Shown piece by piece: positions 37,759 through 46,742 of a DNA stretch of 60,263 nt (the first letter of the stretch is position 1; each line of letters starts with the position of its first letter). This stretch comes from Dolichospermum planctonicum (lineage in GTDB: Bacteria; Cyanobacteriota; Cyanobacteriia; Cyanobacteriales; Nostocaceae). The stretch is from positions 1 to 60,263 of the forward strand of contig NZ_BJCF01000027.1 of the NCBI RefSeq assembly GCF_005402965.1, given 5' to 3'. The notes beneath the pieces are model-generated. The model worked only from the letters and a program-made list of their open reading frames with translations. It was not told where the DNA came from and made no database searches. The position numbers and the translations under genes are program-made.

Positions 37759-38955
37759 ATGAAATTAGACTTTATAGAATATTGTCAAGATAAAGATTTG
37801 CCAAGTGAGTGGTGTTTAAATGGTTGTCAATTAGGTAATGTAAACTTGATTGTTGGCAAAAATGCTTCTGGCAAATCGAGAATGCTTAGAAGTATTAAAT
37901 TTTTATCAGATTTTCTATCTGGTGAAGAAAAGCTCAGTAGACTTGATGGTAGGTTAAGAGAGTGGAAACTAACTTTTGATTCTCATAACGGAGACAATAA
38001 AAAAGTCTACATATTGAAAGTTGAGAATAGTCTAGTAATTGAAGAAAGTTACACTATTGGATCTAAATTTTATCTCATGAGAGATAAATCAGGTGAAGGC
38101 AAAATTTGGGCTAAACAATTAGAAAAAGAAATTGATTTTCAAACACCTACTAATGAAGTCGCAGCTTTCCATCGAAGAGATTCTATCCAGCATCCTTTTT
38201 TTGAAGAAGTTTACACTTGGGCAAATTTATTGAGGTATTACGAATTTGGAACAGATTTAGGCAGAAGTAGTCTTGATGCAATTAATACCGAAAGCGTTGC
38301 GATAATCAAAAAAAATATAGACTTCAACAATAAAAATCATGTAATTCGCATATTCAAATTAGGAGAAAAAGAGTTAGGAGAAAGTTTTATTGAATCTATC
38401 AAATCAGATATGTTATTTGTTGGTTACAGAATAGATGAAATTGGTACAAAAACGCCATCAACTTCGATTTTTCAAGAAGATAAATCCTATTTACCAGAGG
38501 TAAAACTGCAATATCTTTATGTTCAAGAAAGTGATTTAAAAGATCAAACTGAACAATCAATAATATCTCAAGGGATGTTTAGAGTATTATCTTTAATTAT
38601 TCAAATAAACTACTCACTATTAGCTAAAAAGCCTAGTTGTATCTTAATAGATGATATTGGGGAAGGACTAGATTTTGAAAGGTCATCAGCAATGATTAAA
38701 TTACTGGTTAATAAAGCAAAAACTGGTTTAGTTCAGTTAATTATGACCACTAATGATAGATTTATTATGAATGGTGTTCCTTTGGAATGTTGGTCAGTAA
38801 TTGAGAGACAACCAGGATTAGCTAAACTTCATAACATACATAATTCAAAAGAAATATTTGATGATTTTAAATTTACTGGATTAAACAATTTTGACTTTTT
38901 TGCAACTCAATTCTATATAGAGGGGTTTGGTAATGAGGAGAATATAGAACAGTGA
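37759..38955 (+). CDS. AAA ATPase of a two-gene ATPase/TOPRIM-like system
   Basis: The 398-residue protein is an ABC/OLD-like ATPase. Walker A is GKNASGKS (33-40), an SQG-type signature-like segment precedes Walker B, and CILIDDIGEGLD (residues 294-305) gives the acidic D-D and E of the ABC/SMC class. TTND (330-333) replaces the usual H-loop. No nuclease domain is fused. It overlaps the following gene by four bases (GTGA at 38952-38955), so the two form one unit. This layout, an AAA ATPase next to a TOPRIM/DUF4276-like protein, resembles known phage-defence pairs such as PARIS (AriA/AriB) or AbiL/Rlo-type genes. Membership is inferred, not shown. Confidence 0.65.
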   Translation: MKLDFIEYCQDKDLPSEWCLNGCQLGNVNLIVGKNASGKSRMLRSIKFLSDFLSGEEKLSRLDGRLREWKLTFDSHNGDNKKVYILKVENSLVIEESYTIGSKFYLMRDKSGEGKIWAKQLEKEIDFQTPTNEVAAFHRRDSIQHPFFEEVYTWANLLRYYEFGTDLGRSSLDAINTESVAIIKKNIDFNNKNHVIRIFKLGEKELGESFIESIKSDMLFVGYRIDEIGTKTPSTSIFQEDKSYLPEVKLQYLYVQESDLKDQTEQSIISQGMFRVLSLIIQINYSLLAKKPSCILIDDIGEGLDFERSSAMIKLLVNKAKTGLVQLIMTTNDRFIMNGVPLECWSVIERQPGLAKLHNIHNSKEIFDDFKFTGLNNFDFFATQFYIEGFGNEENIEQ

Positions 38956-39644
38956 AAAAATTAGCTATTTTTGTGGAGGGTAAAACGGAACAAATTTTTG
39001 TCCAAAAGTTGCTAAAAGAAATTGCTGGCCAATTACATATTTCTATAGAAATTAAATATAGAGAAAATAGTAACTCGGCTCAAGTAATAATGAAAGATAC
39101 TGTTACTTCTGCAACAAAATTTTATGTTTTAATTTATAATTCATGCAATGATGAAACTGTTGTGTCAGATATGAGAGAACTATATAATTCTTTATCTATA
39201 GAAGGATATGAGAGAATAATAGGACTAAGAGATGTTTATCCAATACCTATAGCTGAAACATCTAAACTGCAAAGAGGTTTAAATTATTCTTTACCAAAAG
39301 GATCAATTCCTATAAATATAGTGCTTGCTGTTATGGAAGTAGAAGCATGGTTTTTAGCAGAATATAATCATTTTATCAAAATAGATACCAGTTTAACACC
39401 AGATAAAATTCAAGAAATTTTTGGTTTTAATCCTAAGAGTGATGATATGGAACAAAGACCTCATCCTGCTGATGATATAAAACAGATTTATAACTATGTA
39501 GGTAAAGGTTATAACAAGAGTGAAAAACAACTCAATAGACTTGCATCTAATTTAGATTACGAGTTTCTATATATCCACCTTGCTAATAATGTTCCTAGTC
39601 TGGGAGAATTTATTGGGTATATTGACAAATTCATGATCTCTTAG
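38952..39644 (+). CDS. TOPRIM/DUF4276-like partner protein
   Basis: The 230-residue protein begins KKLAIFVEGKTEQIFVQKLL, with Glu9-Gly10 as the TOPRIM-type acid. GLRDVYP (91-97) is a candidate DxD-like acidic site, MEVEAWFLAEY (128-138) is strongly conserved in this family, and HPADDIKQIY follows (172-181). It has the look of a metal-dependent nuclease or nucleotidyl transferase-like effector. The start is GTG at 38952, inside the stop codon of the ATPase gene, so expression is coupled. The cellular target is unknown. It could also be a DUF4276 protein with a role outside defence. Confidence 0.6.
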   Translation: MKKLAIFVEGKTEQIFVQKLLKEIAGQLHISIEIKYRENSNSAQVIMKDTVTSATKFYVLIYNSCNDETVVSDMRELYNSLSIEGYERIIGLRDVYPIPIAETSKLQRGLNYSLPKGSIPINIVLAVMEVEAWFLAEYNHFIKIDTSLTPDKIQEIFGFNPKSDDMEQRPHPADDIKQIYNYVGKGYNKSEKQLNRLASNLDYEFLYIHLANNVPSLGEFIGYIDKFMIS

Positions 39645-39680
39645 GCAGTATGCTTAGTGGTGCGGAGAGTTGATTTCCTT

Positions 39681-40907
39681 TTATCCTATTTGCAAAACTA
39701 AAACTTCTTCTCCTGGAGTAACTAAGGTTTTTCTTACTGGTAAAATGGCTAAAGCATTAGTTTGAGCTAAATTAATTAAGTTCCCCGAATTTAAATTACC
39801 ACTTGTTTGCTGAAACTCATAAATACCATCATTTAATTTTAAATTACCCCAAATATAAGTTTCCATTTTTCCGTTAGATTTTAATTCGCAATGAGATTTC
39901 ACTTTGATAAATTTACTTTCCCAACCCTGATTAATTCCTGAAAGTTTTTTAATTGTCGGTTCTACAAATCTCCAAAATGTGACTAAAGCCGAAACAGGAT
40001 TTCCTGGTAAACCAAAATAAAGAGAATTAGGAAATGTAGCAAATGTTAAAGGTTTTCCTGGACGCATTTGCACAGCACAAAAATGAATTTCTGCTCCTAA
40101 AGATGTTAATATATTAGCAATATAATCATAATCACCTACGGAAACTCCACCAGAAGAAATAACTATATCACTATTATTAATTGCATAATTGATAGTCTCT
40201 GTCAACGCGCTAGGATTATCCTTAATAATTCCTAATGTTAACACTTCTGCACCCAAATTACGTACTAAAGCTGCTAAAGCATATTGATTAGAATCTACTA
40301 TTTGTCCGGGTTTTAGAGTTTGTTTTGGTGTTACTAACTCATCACCGCTAGAAAAAATCGCCACCCGTGGACGACGGAAAACACTGATTTTCGGTAATTG
40401 TGCTGCGGCTAAAATCGCAATTTCCGCTGCATTGAGGGTAATTCCCGCTGGTAAAAGTTCTGTTCCTGCTTGATAAAAGTCTCCTTGTTTTCTGACAAAT
40501 TCTTGGGGTTGAGGTCTAGCAAAAATAAAAACTTGATTCTCCTGTAAATTAGTTTTTTCCTGCATAATTACAGTATCTGCACCTTTTGGGATTATTGCAC
40601 CAGTGAAAATCCTGGCTGCTTGTCCTGGTTTAATAGGATTTTGAGGTTGATATCCTGCGGGAATCTCTTCGACAATTTCCAAAATTGTCGGATTTTCAGA
40701 ACTGCAATTTTGTACATCTTCATAACGTACAGCAAAACCATCCATTGCGGAATTATCCCAATGAGGAAAATCTAAAGAACTAATTACAGGAGTTGCTAAA
40801 ATCCGCTGAAATGCTGTCAATAAATCCACAACTTCAAGATCATTTTCTTGATTTAAAGGTTGGACATGATTGAAAATAATCGTTTCTGCATCTTTCACTG
40901 ATAACAT
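39681..40907 (-). CDS. moeA: Molybdopterin molybdenumtransferase
   Basis: The 408-residue enzyme inserts molybdate into adenylated molybdopterin to complete the Mo-cofactor. It has the N-terminal DAETIIFNHVQPL, the HWDNSAMDGFAVR block, SSGGVSVGDYDY near the Mo/adenylate site and YFGLPGNPVSALVTFW. It acts in the cytosol. The next gene on the same strand is a NAGPA-like protein, without obvious functional link. ATG start at 40907. Confidence 0.93.
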   Translation of the reverse strand: MLSVKDAETIIFNHVQPLNQENDLEVVDLLTAFQRILATPVISSLDFPHWDNSAMDGFAVRYEDVQNCSSENPTILEIVEEIPAGYQPQNPIKPGQAARIFTGAIIPKGADTVIMQEKTNLQENQVFIFARPQPQEFVRKQGDFYQAGTELLPAGITLNAAEIAILAAAQLPKISVFRRPRVAIFSSGDELVTPKQTLKPGQIVDSNQYALAALVRNLGAEVLTLGIIKDNPSALTETINYAINNSDIVISSGGVSVGDYDYIANILTSLGAEIHFCAVQMRPGKPLTFATFPNSLYFGLPGNPVSALVTFWRFVEPTIKKLSGINQGWESKFIKVKSHCELKSNGKMETYIWGNLKLNDGIYEFQQTSGNLNSGNLINLAQTNALAILPVRKTLVTPGEEVLVLQIG

Positions 40908-40929
40908 AGTAAATAAATCTGTGATTTGA

Positions 40930-41856
40930 TTACTTTTGATAAATTAAAAATACCGAACCAATTGGACCTAAATTCTCGACATAGACTTTATTATTATAAA
41001 ACAATCCTGGAGACATTCCCCCATCAAATAACATTCCTTCCTGAATTGTCCCTAAACAGTTATTTCTAGCAATTCCTGTTAAAACATTATCAAATTGATG
41101 GGGTAGTAATTCTTGATTGTTAGCAGAAACTTGAATAATAGAATTAGCTTTTATATCATTGACCAGGAAAATTACAAAACCTTTACTGGTAATAGCAACT
41201 AAAGAACGATTAGTAGCACCTTGACAAGCAAATTTTCCTAAAGCTTGACAAATATCTTTGAATTTTCCTTGATTATAAAATCTCCCATTACCCCCCACTA
41301 TATTATAATTGAGAATATTTGTTCCTCTTCTTCCAGTTCCCATGGTGGCTTGACGTTGTTGAGGATTTCCTGATGATATTCCAAAGGAAGAACGTCTATT
41401 TTTAAATACTCCTGAATATTCAACACCGCGAGAAATATTTAAACCTTGAGGTTGATTTTTTGGATCTATATAGTCAGCATTAATGGCTGCAATTGGTGAT
41501 TTACCATTTAATTTAGAATTACTATCAGTGATAATTTCTCGAAACTGTTTTGGTACATATTCTCTGCGAAATCTTCCCCTAGAATCCTTAGCATAAATCT
41601 GATGATCTAAACCGACATTGACTTTAAAATCTAACTTGGGAGATTGAGGATTAAAAACAATTACATGATTAATCCCTTTTTTATATCTTTCTCCATTATT
41701 ATTAGTCTGAAAAAACTCAATACCAAATTGAGGATTTTTACCAGGACAGTTAACAGACTGTTTCGCTTTTGAATTAGCTATCACATCCTCTGAACCTGAT
41801 ATTAACGCTGCTGTTATTGTCGCAATAGATATTAAAAATAATTTATTTGTGTTCAT
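40930..41856 (-). CDS. Phosphodiester glycosidase-like (NAGPA) exported protein
   Basis: The 308-residue protein has a signal-peptide-like start (LFLISIATITAALISG, 6-21). The conserved NAGPA/DUF2233 blocks are visible: INADYIDPK, SGVFKNRRSSFGIS, VGGNGRF, AITSKGFVIFLV and GMLFDGGMSPGLFYN, in which the D-G-G motif is diagnostic. Relatives cleave phosphodiester-linked sugars in the periplasm or cell wall, but the substrate here is unknown. The gene is close to moeA, but an operonic link is uncertain. ATG start at 41856. Confidence 0.7.
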   Translation of the reverse strand: MNTNKLFLISIATITAALISGSEDVIANSKAKQSVNCPGKNPQFGIEFFQTNNNGERYKKGINHVIVFNPQSPKLDFKVNVGLDHQIYAKDSRGRFRREYVPKQFREIITDSNSKLNGKSPIAAINADYIDPKNQPQGLNISRGVEYSGVFKNRRSSFGISSGNPQQRQATMGTGRRGTNILNYNIVGGNGRFYNQGKFKDICQALGKFACQGATNRSLVAITSKGFVIFLVNDIKANSIIQVSANNQELLPHQFDNVLTGIARNNCLGTIQEGMLFDGGMSPGLFYNNKVYVENLGPIGSVFLIYQK

Positions 41857-41973
41857 ATTAACTCTAGATAATTTAGTTATTATCTAATCATAAGCGATCG
41901 CTTTTTGGAAATACAGTGAAAGTATTCTTCTTTTAAATCAGATAAAGCATTAATATAACCGCTAATAAACACA

Positions 41974-41996
41974 TAGGGTGAGCAATGCCCACCCTA
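41974..41996. terminator. Palindrome after glgB
   Basis: TAGGGTG (41974-41980) and CACCCTA (41990-41996) form a stem with a GC-containing loop (AGCAATGC), five bases past the glgB stop on the minus strand. This TAGGGTGxGCAATGCCCACCCTA palindrome is common between genes in these cyanobacteria and may act as a weak terminator. Confidence 0.5.
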
Positions 41997-42001
41997 AACA
42001 A

Positions 42002-44293
42002 CTAGCCTATCACTTGTGCTGAATTCTGTTTATCCAACTTGAGCATCAACACACCCAAAGGAGGTAAACACAAATCTAAGGAATAAGGACGATTATGCAA
42101 AGACCAATCATCAGTCCACTTACCACCTAAGTTACCCATGTTACTACCGCCATACTGACGGGCATCACTATTGAACAACTCGGTATAAAAACCCTGTTCT
42201 GGAACACCTATGCGATAGTGGGAATGGGGTTGGGGAGTAAAATTACAAACCACAATGATAAAATCACTGGAATTTTTGTCACGACGGATAAAAGAAACTA
42301 CACTATGGCTGTTATCAGTACAGTCAATCCACTCGAACCCTGCTTGGTCAAAATCTTGACTGTATAAAGCAGGTTCAGAACGGTAAAAATAGTTAAGAGA
42401 CTGGAAAAAATCTTTTAACTGTCGGTGTGGTTCATACTGTAATAAATGCCACTCTAAATCAGCCCAAACATTCCACTCACTCCATTGTGCAAATTCCATG
42501 CTCATAAACATGGTTTTCTTACCAGGGTGAGCAAACATATAAGTAAATAAACAACGGATATTAGCTAACTTTTGCCATTGATCACCCGGCATTTTACCGA
42601 TCATATTACTCTTGCCATGGACGATTTCATCGTGGGACAGAGCTAACATGAAATTCTCACTGTGGTTATACCACATACTAAAGGTAATGTTGTTTTGATG
42701 GAACTGACGAAACCACGGGTCCATACTGAAGTAATCCAGCATATCGTGCATCCAGCCCATATTCCACTTTAAGTTAAAACCCAATCCCCCTGTATAGGTA
42801 GGCCAGGATACCATTGGCCAAGATGTGGATTCTTCTGCAATGGACAGTACACCAGGATAATAACTAAACAGCAGGTGATTAACTTGACGTAAAAAATCCG
42901 CAGCTTCTAAATTTTCTCTACCACCATATTTGTTAGGCAACCATTCCCCTGCTTTCCGGCAATAATCAAGGTAGAGCATGGAAGCAACTGCATCAACACG
43001 AATGCCGTCAATGTGGTATTTATCAAACCAGAATAGGGCATTGGCAACCAAGAAATTACGGACTTCATGACGATTGTAGTTAAATACTAAAGTTCCCCAT
43101 TCCTTATGTTCACCTTTGCGGGAATCAGCGTGTTCATACAAGTGACTACCATCAAAGAAGGCTAAACCGTGACCATCTTTAGGGAAGTGACCGGGAACCC
43201 AGTCTACAATTACACCGATGCCATTTTTATGACATTCATCCACAAAATACATAAAGTCTTCGGGAGTACCAAAGCGGGATGTAGGCGCAAAGTAACCAGT
43301 TACTTGATAACCCCAAGAACCATCAAAAGGGTGTTCGGCAATGGGTAGAAGTTCTAAGTGGGTATATCCTAATTCCTTGACGTAGGGAATGAGTTTAGCT
43401 GCTAATTCCCGATAAGTCAGAAACCGGGCGCCGGTTTTTAGTTCGGAAACCACAACTACAGCTTCATTTTCCCCATTGGGTAATTTGGCTGGTTCAGCAC
43501 TAGCAGCGTGTAACCAAGACCCTAAATGGACTTCGTACACGGAAATAGGTTGGCTGAGGGGGTCAGTATGTCGGCGCTTTTCTATCCAGTCTTCGTCATT
43601 CCAGGTGTAGGAATTTAAGTCTGTAACAATAGATGCTGTTTTCGGACGTGGTTCTTGCTGAAAACCGTAGGGATCAGATTTTTCGTAAATATGTCCTTCA
43701 AAATTTTTGATTTCGTATTTGTAATGTTCTCCTACACCGATTTCGGGAATAAATAATTCCCAAACCCCTGTGTGTCCTTTCCGCATTTGGTGTTTGCGTC
43801 CATCCCACAGGTTAAAATCTCCTAATACAGAGACGTTGCGGGCATTGGGTGCCCAAACCGCAAAATAAACGCCTTTAATACCATCTACTTCTGTAGTATG
43901 CGCTCCCAATTTCTCATAAATGCGGTGATGATTGCCTTCACTAAATAAATGCAGATCAAATTCTGTTAAGTGGGCAGAACGGAAGGCATAAGGATCATTC
44001 ACAACCCGCTCATGTTCCCCTTCTTTAATCCGTAACTGATAATTTTTCAGTTCTGCGGTTTCAATGGTACATTCAAAAAAGTGAGGATCATGCACTGTGT
44101 CCATTGGGTATTCTTTCCGCTCTTCTGGAACTACCACCCATACAGCACTGGCATTTGGTAGGTATGCTCGCACTGCCCAAACAGTTTTACCATTTTGCTC
44201 GATGAGATGAGAACCCAGGATTTCAAACGGATCATGATGTTGATTGTGAACGATGCGATTAACCTGTTCAGGGGCGACCGTGGTTATGGACAT
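42002..44293 (-). CDS. glgB: 1,4-alpha-glucan branching enzyme
   Basis: The 763-residue GH13 enzyme introduces alpha-1,6 branches into glycogen. It has an N-terminal CBM48-type region (residues 15-250: HHDPFEILGSH and VYFAVWAPNARNVSVLGDFN) and the catalytic (beta/alpha)8 domain: nucleophile Asp in DGIRVDAVASM, acid Glu in SIAEESTSWP, transition-state Asp in LSHDEIVHGK. The length is typical. It makes the storage glucan that the neighbouring catabolic cluster could use at night, but the two are 7 kb apart and unlinked in transcription. ATG start at 44293. Confidence 0.97.
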   Translation of the reverse strand: MSITTVAPEQVNRIVHNQHHDPFEILGSHLIEQNGKTVWAVRAYLPNASAVWVVVPEERKEYPMDTVHDPHFFECTIETAELKNYQLRIKEGEHERVVNDPYAFRSAHLTEFDLHLFSEGNHHRIYEKLGAHTTEVDGIKGVYFAVWAPNARNVSVLGDFNLWDGRKHQMRKGHTGVWELFIPEIGVGEHYKYEIKNFEGHIYEKSDPYGFQQEPRPKTASIVTDLNSYTWNDEDWIEKRRHTDPLSQPISVYEVHLGSWLHAASAEPAKLPNGENEAVVVVSELKTGARFLTYRELAAKLIPYVKELGYTHLELLPIAEHPFDGSWGYQVTGYFAPTSRFGTPEDFMYFVDECHKNGIGVIVDWVPGHFPKDGHGLAFFDGSHLYEHADSRKGEHKEWGTLVFNYNRHEVRNFLVANALFWFDKYHIDGIRVDAVASMLYLDYCRKAGEWLPNKYGGRENLEAADFLRQVNHLLFSYYPGVLSIAEESTSWPMVSWPTYTGGLGFNLKWNMGWMHDMLDYFSMDPWFRQFHQNNITFSMWYNHSENFMLALSHDEIVHGKSNMIGKMPGDQWQKLANIRCLFTYMFAHPGKKTMFMSMEFAQWSEWNVWADLEWHLLQYEPHRQLKDFFQSLNYFYRSEPALYSQDFDQAGFEWIDCTDNSHSVVSFIRRDKNSSDFIIVVCNFTPQPHSHYRIGVPEQGFYTELFNSDARQYGGSNMGNLGGKWTDDWSLHNRPYSLDLCLPPLGVLMLKLDKQNSAQVIG

Positions 44294-44360
44294 GAAGCTA
44301 CCTATGTGATATACGATGATTAGCTAAATCTACTTTTTATCTCTTTATATTCTCGCATCT

Positions 44361-44383
44361 TTAGTCATTAGTCATTAGTCATT
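44361..44383. repeat. TTAGTCA tandem heptamer
   Basis: Three copies of TTAGTCA plus a partial one upstream of glgB. It is a short tandem heptamer repeat typical of Nostocales intergenic DNA. Confidence 0.75.
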
Positions 44384-44428
44384 GATTATTGATCATAAAT
44401 ATTACTTATTGTTTATCCCTTTTCTTCA

Positions 44429-44743
44429 CTAAATATTTAAAAATGGGAAAATTTGTAATAATACCTTCCGTATTTGTAACAGAAAAAATTGATCGCGGAT
44501 GGTAGCATTTAACCGTGGTGGCGGACTAATTTCCATTTGTGCTTCTAATTGGGCATATTCGGCCGGCGTAACCACTTTACCATCAATGGGCGATCGCGCT
44601 GCTAAAATAATTTCTGTTCGCAATATCTCCTCTGGTATATCTTCTTGTGGTGGTAATGCCATTACCGTTTGACCATAATGACCTACTAAAACGACCAAAA
44701 CACTAGTAGTAACACTCAGAATAAAAAAAAGTATGGGTTTCAT
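44429..44743 (-). CDS. Small exported or membrane-anchored hypothetical protein
   Basis: A 104-residue protein with a strong N-terminal hydrophobic stretch (residues 4-22) that is a signal peptide or anchor, followed by an acidic, proline-containing domain (PPQEDIPEEILRTEIILAARSPIDGK) and a hydrophobic C-terminus. No family is recognised beyond a conserved-looking cyanobacterial hypothetical. It lies 31 bases after the GST gene on the same strand, so it may be cotranscribed. Confidence 0.55.
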   Translation of the reverse strand: MKPILFFILSVTTSVLVVLVGHYGQTVMALPPQEDIPEEILRTEIILAARSPIDGKVVTPAEYAQLEAQMEISPPPRLNATIRDQFFLLQIRKVLLQIFPFLNI

Positions 44744-44774
44744 CTATCAAACCTTCCGAATCCTGCTTTAATTT

Positions 44775-45443
44775 CTAAAGTCCTGGTGGTAATGGTTCAG
44801 AGCATAATTGGTGGATATTGATAATGCGTGCAAAAACCTGCGGATATTGCTGACGATAATCAGGAATTAGTGCTAAAGGACTCAACAAAGCTGCTGCGGC
44901 AATATCAGCTATACTCAAACGGCCACCCACTAAATAATCGCTATTTTGCCAATACATAGATAATACTGACAAAGCATTGGCGAGTCTTTTTTGAGCTAAT
45001 TCAACAGTAGTATCATTAATACCATATTGTTGTCTAACTATTTTAATCACCATTTGGCTAAATAGTGATGGGTCAATTGCTTTACCCTCACCAGCGCGAA
45101 ATTGATAATATACAAACCTAGTAGCCGTACCTATGCTTTCATCTAACCAATCTTCTAACATCGCAGCTTGACTTTGCTCTGCTAAATCGGTTAAAAATAG
45201 AGGAGGTTCAGGTTGATAACTTTCTAAAAATTTGCAAATTTCCGTAGAGTCAGCAATAGCTTCAGGTTGTCCTATAATTTGGGGTAATAGAACAGGTAGC
45301 GTCGTTAACCCAGTTAACGACTTTACCTTCAAGATATGTAGCCCTGGGGTGAGATCTTCAGTTTGATAACTAATTCCCTTATAACCCAAGGCTAACCGAG
45401 CTTTGCGACAATAATGGGATGTACTAAATTGCAGTAGCAACAT
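44775..45443 (-). CDS. Glutathione S-transferase family protein
   Basis: The 222-residue protein has a thioredoxin-fold N-domain: LLLQFSTSHYCRKARLALGYKGI, then LPVLLP and the DSTEICKFLE segment (E-S/T-x glutathione-binding). The helical C-domain carries YLVGGRLSIADIAAAALLSPL, the SIAD block of GSTs. It probably conjugates or reduces via glutathione in stress defence. The closest canonical class was not identified. ATG start at 45443. Confidence 0.8.
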   Translation of the reverse strand: MLLLQFSTSHYCRKARLALGYKGISYQTEDLTPGLHILKVKSLTGLTTLPVLLPQIIGQPEAIADSTEICKFLESYQPEPPLFLTDLAEQSQAAMLEDWLDESIGTATRFVYYQFRAGEGKAIDPSLFSQMVIKIVRQQYGINDTTVELAQKRLANALSVLSMYWQNSDYLVGGRLSIADIAAAALLSPLALIPDYRQQYPQVFARIINIHQLCSEPLPPGL

Positions 45444-45541
45444 ACATTGACATTATTCTGATTACTGGCAAAACCAACAAGAAGAACTTACTCTGGGCAA
45501 GAATTAAATCCAGCCCAGGAGTTAAGACTCACAATCCTATA

Positions 45542-45748
45542 CTAAGGTTTTTTGGGAGTCGCTGTAGGAGATGTTGTCGCTGTGGGAGATGTTGTCGCTT
45601 TAGGGGTAGCACCAGTATCTGCTGGTTCACCACCCGCTGTTGCTGCTGGAGAACTAGGAGTAGCGGTTGGTCCACCGCCACCTTCACAAGCTCCAAGCAT
45701 GGTAGCAAGACTTAACATAAGAGCCAAACCAAAAACTTTTGTCTTCAT
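45542..45748 (-). CDS. Small putative lipoprotein with Thr/Pro/Ala-rich tail
   Basis: The 68-residue protein (ATG at 45748) has a lipoprotein signal: positive start, hydrophobic core LALMLSLATML and lipobox LGAC. The remaining part is a low-complexity Pro/Thr/Ala tail (TATPSSPAATA... and a repeated TTSPTAT unit). It should be exported and lipid-anchored. No function is recognised. An in-frame ATG at 45775 would add nine residues before the signal peptide and is less likely. Confidence 0.6.
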   Translation of the reverse strand: MKTKVFGLALMLSLATMLGACEGGGGPTATPSSPAATAGGEPADTGATPKATTSPTATTSPTATPKKP

Positions 45749-46010
45749 AACTCCTCTTTCACCAATTGTGGGCATAAAATATTTCGCCTGTTGAATAAGA
45801 TACCTTATTTATTGATTTTTTTTAACGGCTTTCTCATTACATATTTCAACCTATTATGTTTCGTAACACTTCTGTGGGTTATATGTAATACGAACTAATC
45901 GTAATTTTTGCCTTCCTCAAGGTTAGAATAGCTCCAACTTGATCTAGAAATGTAACTTTAGGCAAGATATCATCATCATCGAAGATAGAGTATTTACCAT
46001 TAGAAAAATT

Positions 46011-46661
46011 ATGGTTCTTGAACGTAAATCAGCCGTTTTGGCAAAAAATACTTGGTTCTGGCGCAACTCTCCTTTGTTAAATAGACGACGTTCTCGGAGT
46101 CTTGATAAAAAAATACAGAGTTCCTCCCGACTTGCTAGGGAAGCGACAGCACTCAAATCCCCCGTTACTCAGGATAGTTGGCTCAACTTTTCCGTATTTG
46201 GCAGAAATAATACAGCAATCCGAGAACGACGTAAAAAACCCATTGCTTATACCCAAGAGCAATCAAGTACCAGTTTACATGACATTAGTGATACTGGAAC
46301 TATACCTGTATGGTTGCTACGTCTATATAAAGTCAATCGCTATTCGTCAGTTTTAGCATTTGTATTAGTGGTAGCGGCATTAATAGTTTATGGTTGGACA
46401 GTATATTCCCAAGAGCTTTGGAGTCAGTCTTACCGCAAATTTAAAAACCTACAACGTCATGAGCGACAGTTAAATACTGCTAATGCAACACTGACTAGCA
46501 AGATGGCACAAGAGGCAGAAAAGCCTGATACGGAATTGGTATCACCCACCTCTGAGAAAACAATTTTTTTACCACCGAAATTTAGTAATTATCCTCAGTC
46601 GTCATTATCAACTTCCCAACCAGACCCACAACCAGAACCTCCATCTCCACTGGGATATTAA
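46011..46661 (+). CDS. Bitopic FtsL-like protein upstream of ftsI
   Basis: The 216-residue protein has a basic, disordered N-terminal region (1-100) and one membrane helix (about 110-132, YSSVLAFVLVVAALIVYGW). A short coiled-coil-like stretch follows (137-172, KNLQRHERQLNTANATLTSK) and then a proline-rich tail. That layout and the position directly before the division transpeptidase gene match FtsL, the small division partner of FtsI, whose sequence is poorly conserved. This identification is inferred from topology and location, not from sequence similarity. Confidence 0.5.
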   Translation: MVLERKSAVLAKNTWFWRNSPLLNRRRSRSLDKKIQSSSRLAREATALKSPVTQDSWLNFSVFGRNNTAIRERRKKPIAYTQEQSSTSLHDISDTGTIPVWLLRLYKVNRYSSVLAFVLVVAALIVYGWTVYSQELWSQSYRKFKNLQRHERQLNTANATLTSKMAQEAEKPDTELVSPTSEKTIFLPPKFSNYPQSSLSTSQPDPQPEPPSPLGY

Positions 46662-46742
46662 AATAATTAATAATTGATACAGCATTGATGTAAAATCTGC
46701 TGTAATTGTCTATTGTTAATTGTTAATTATCAAACATAAGTT

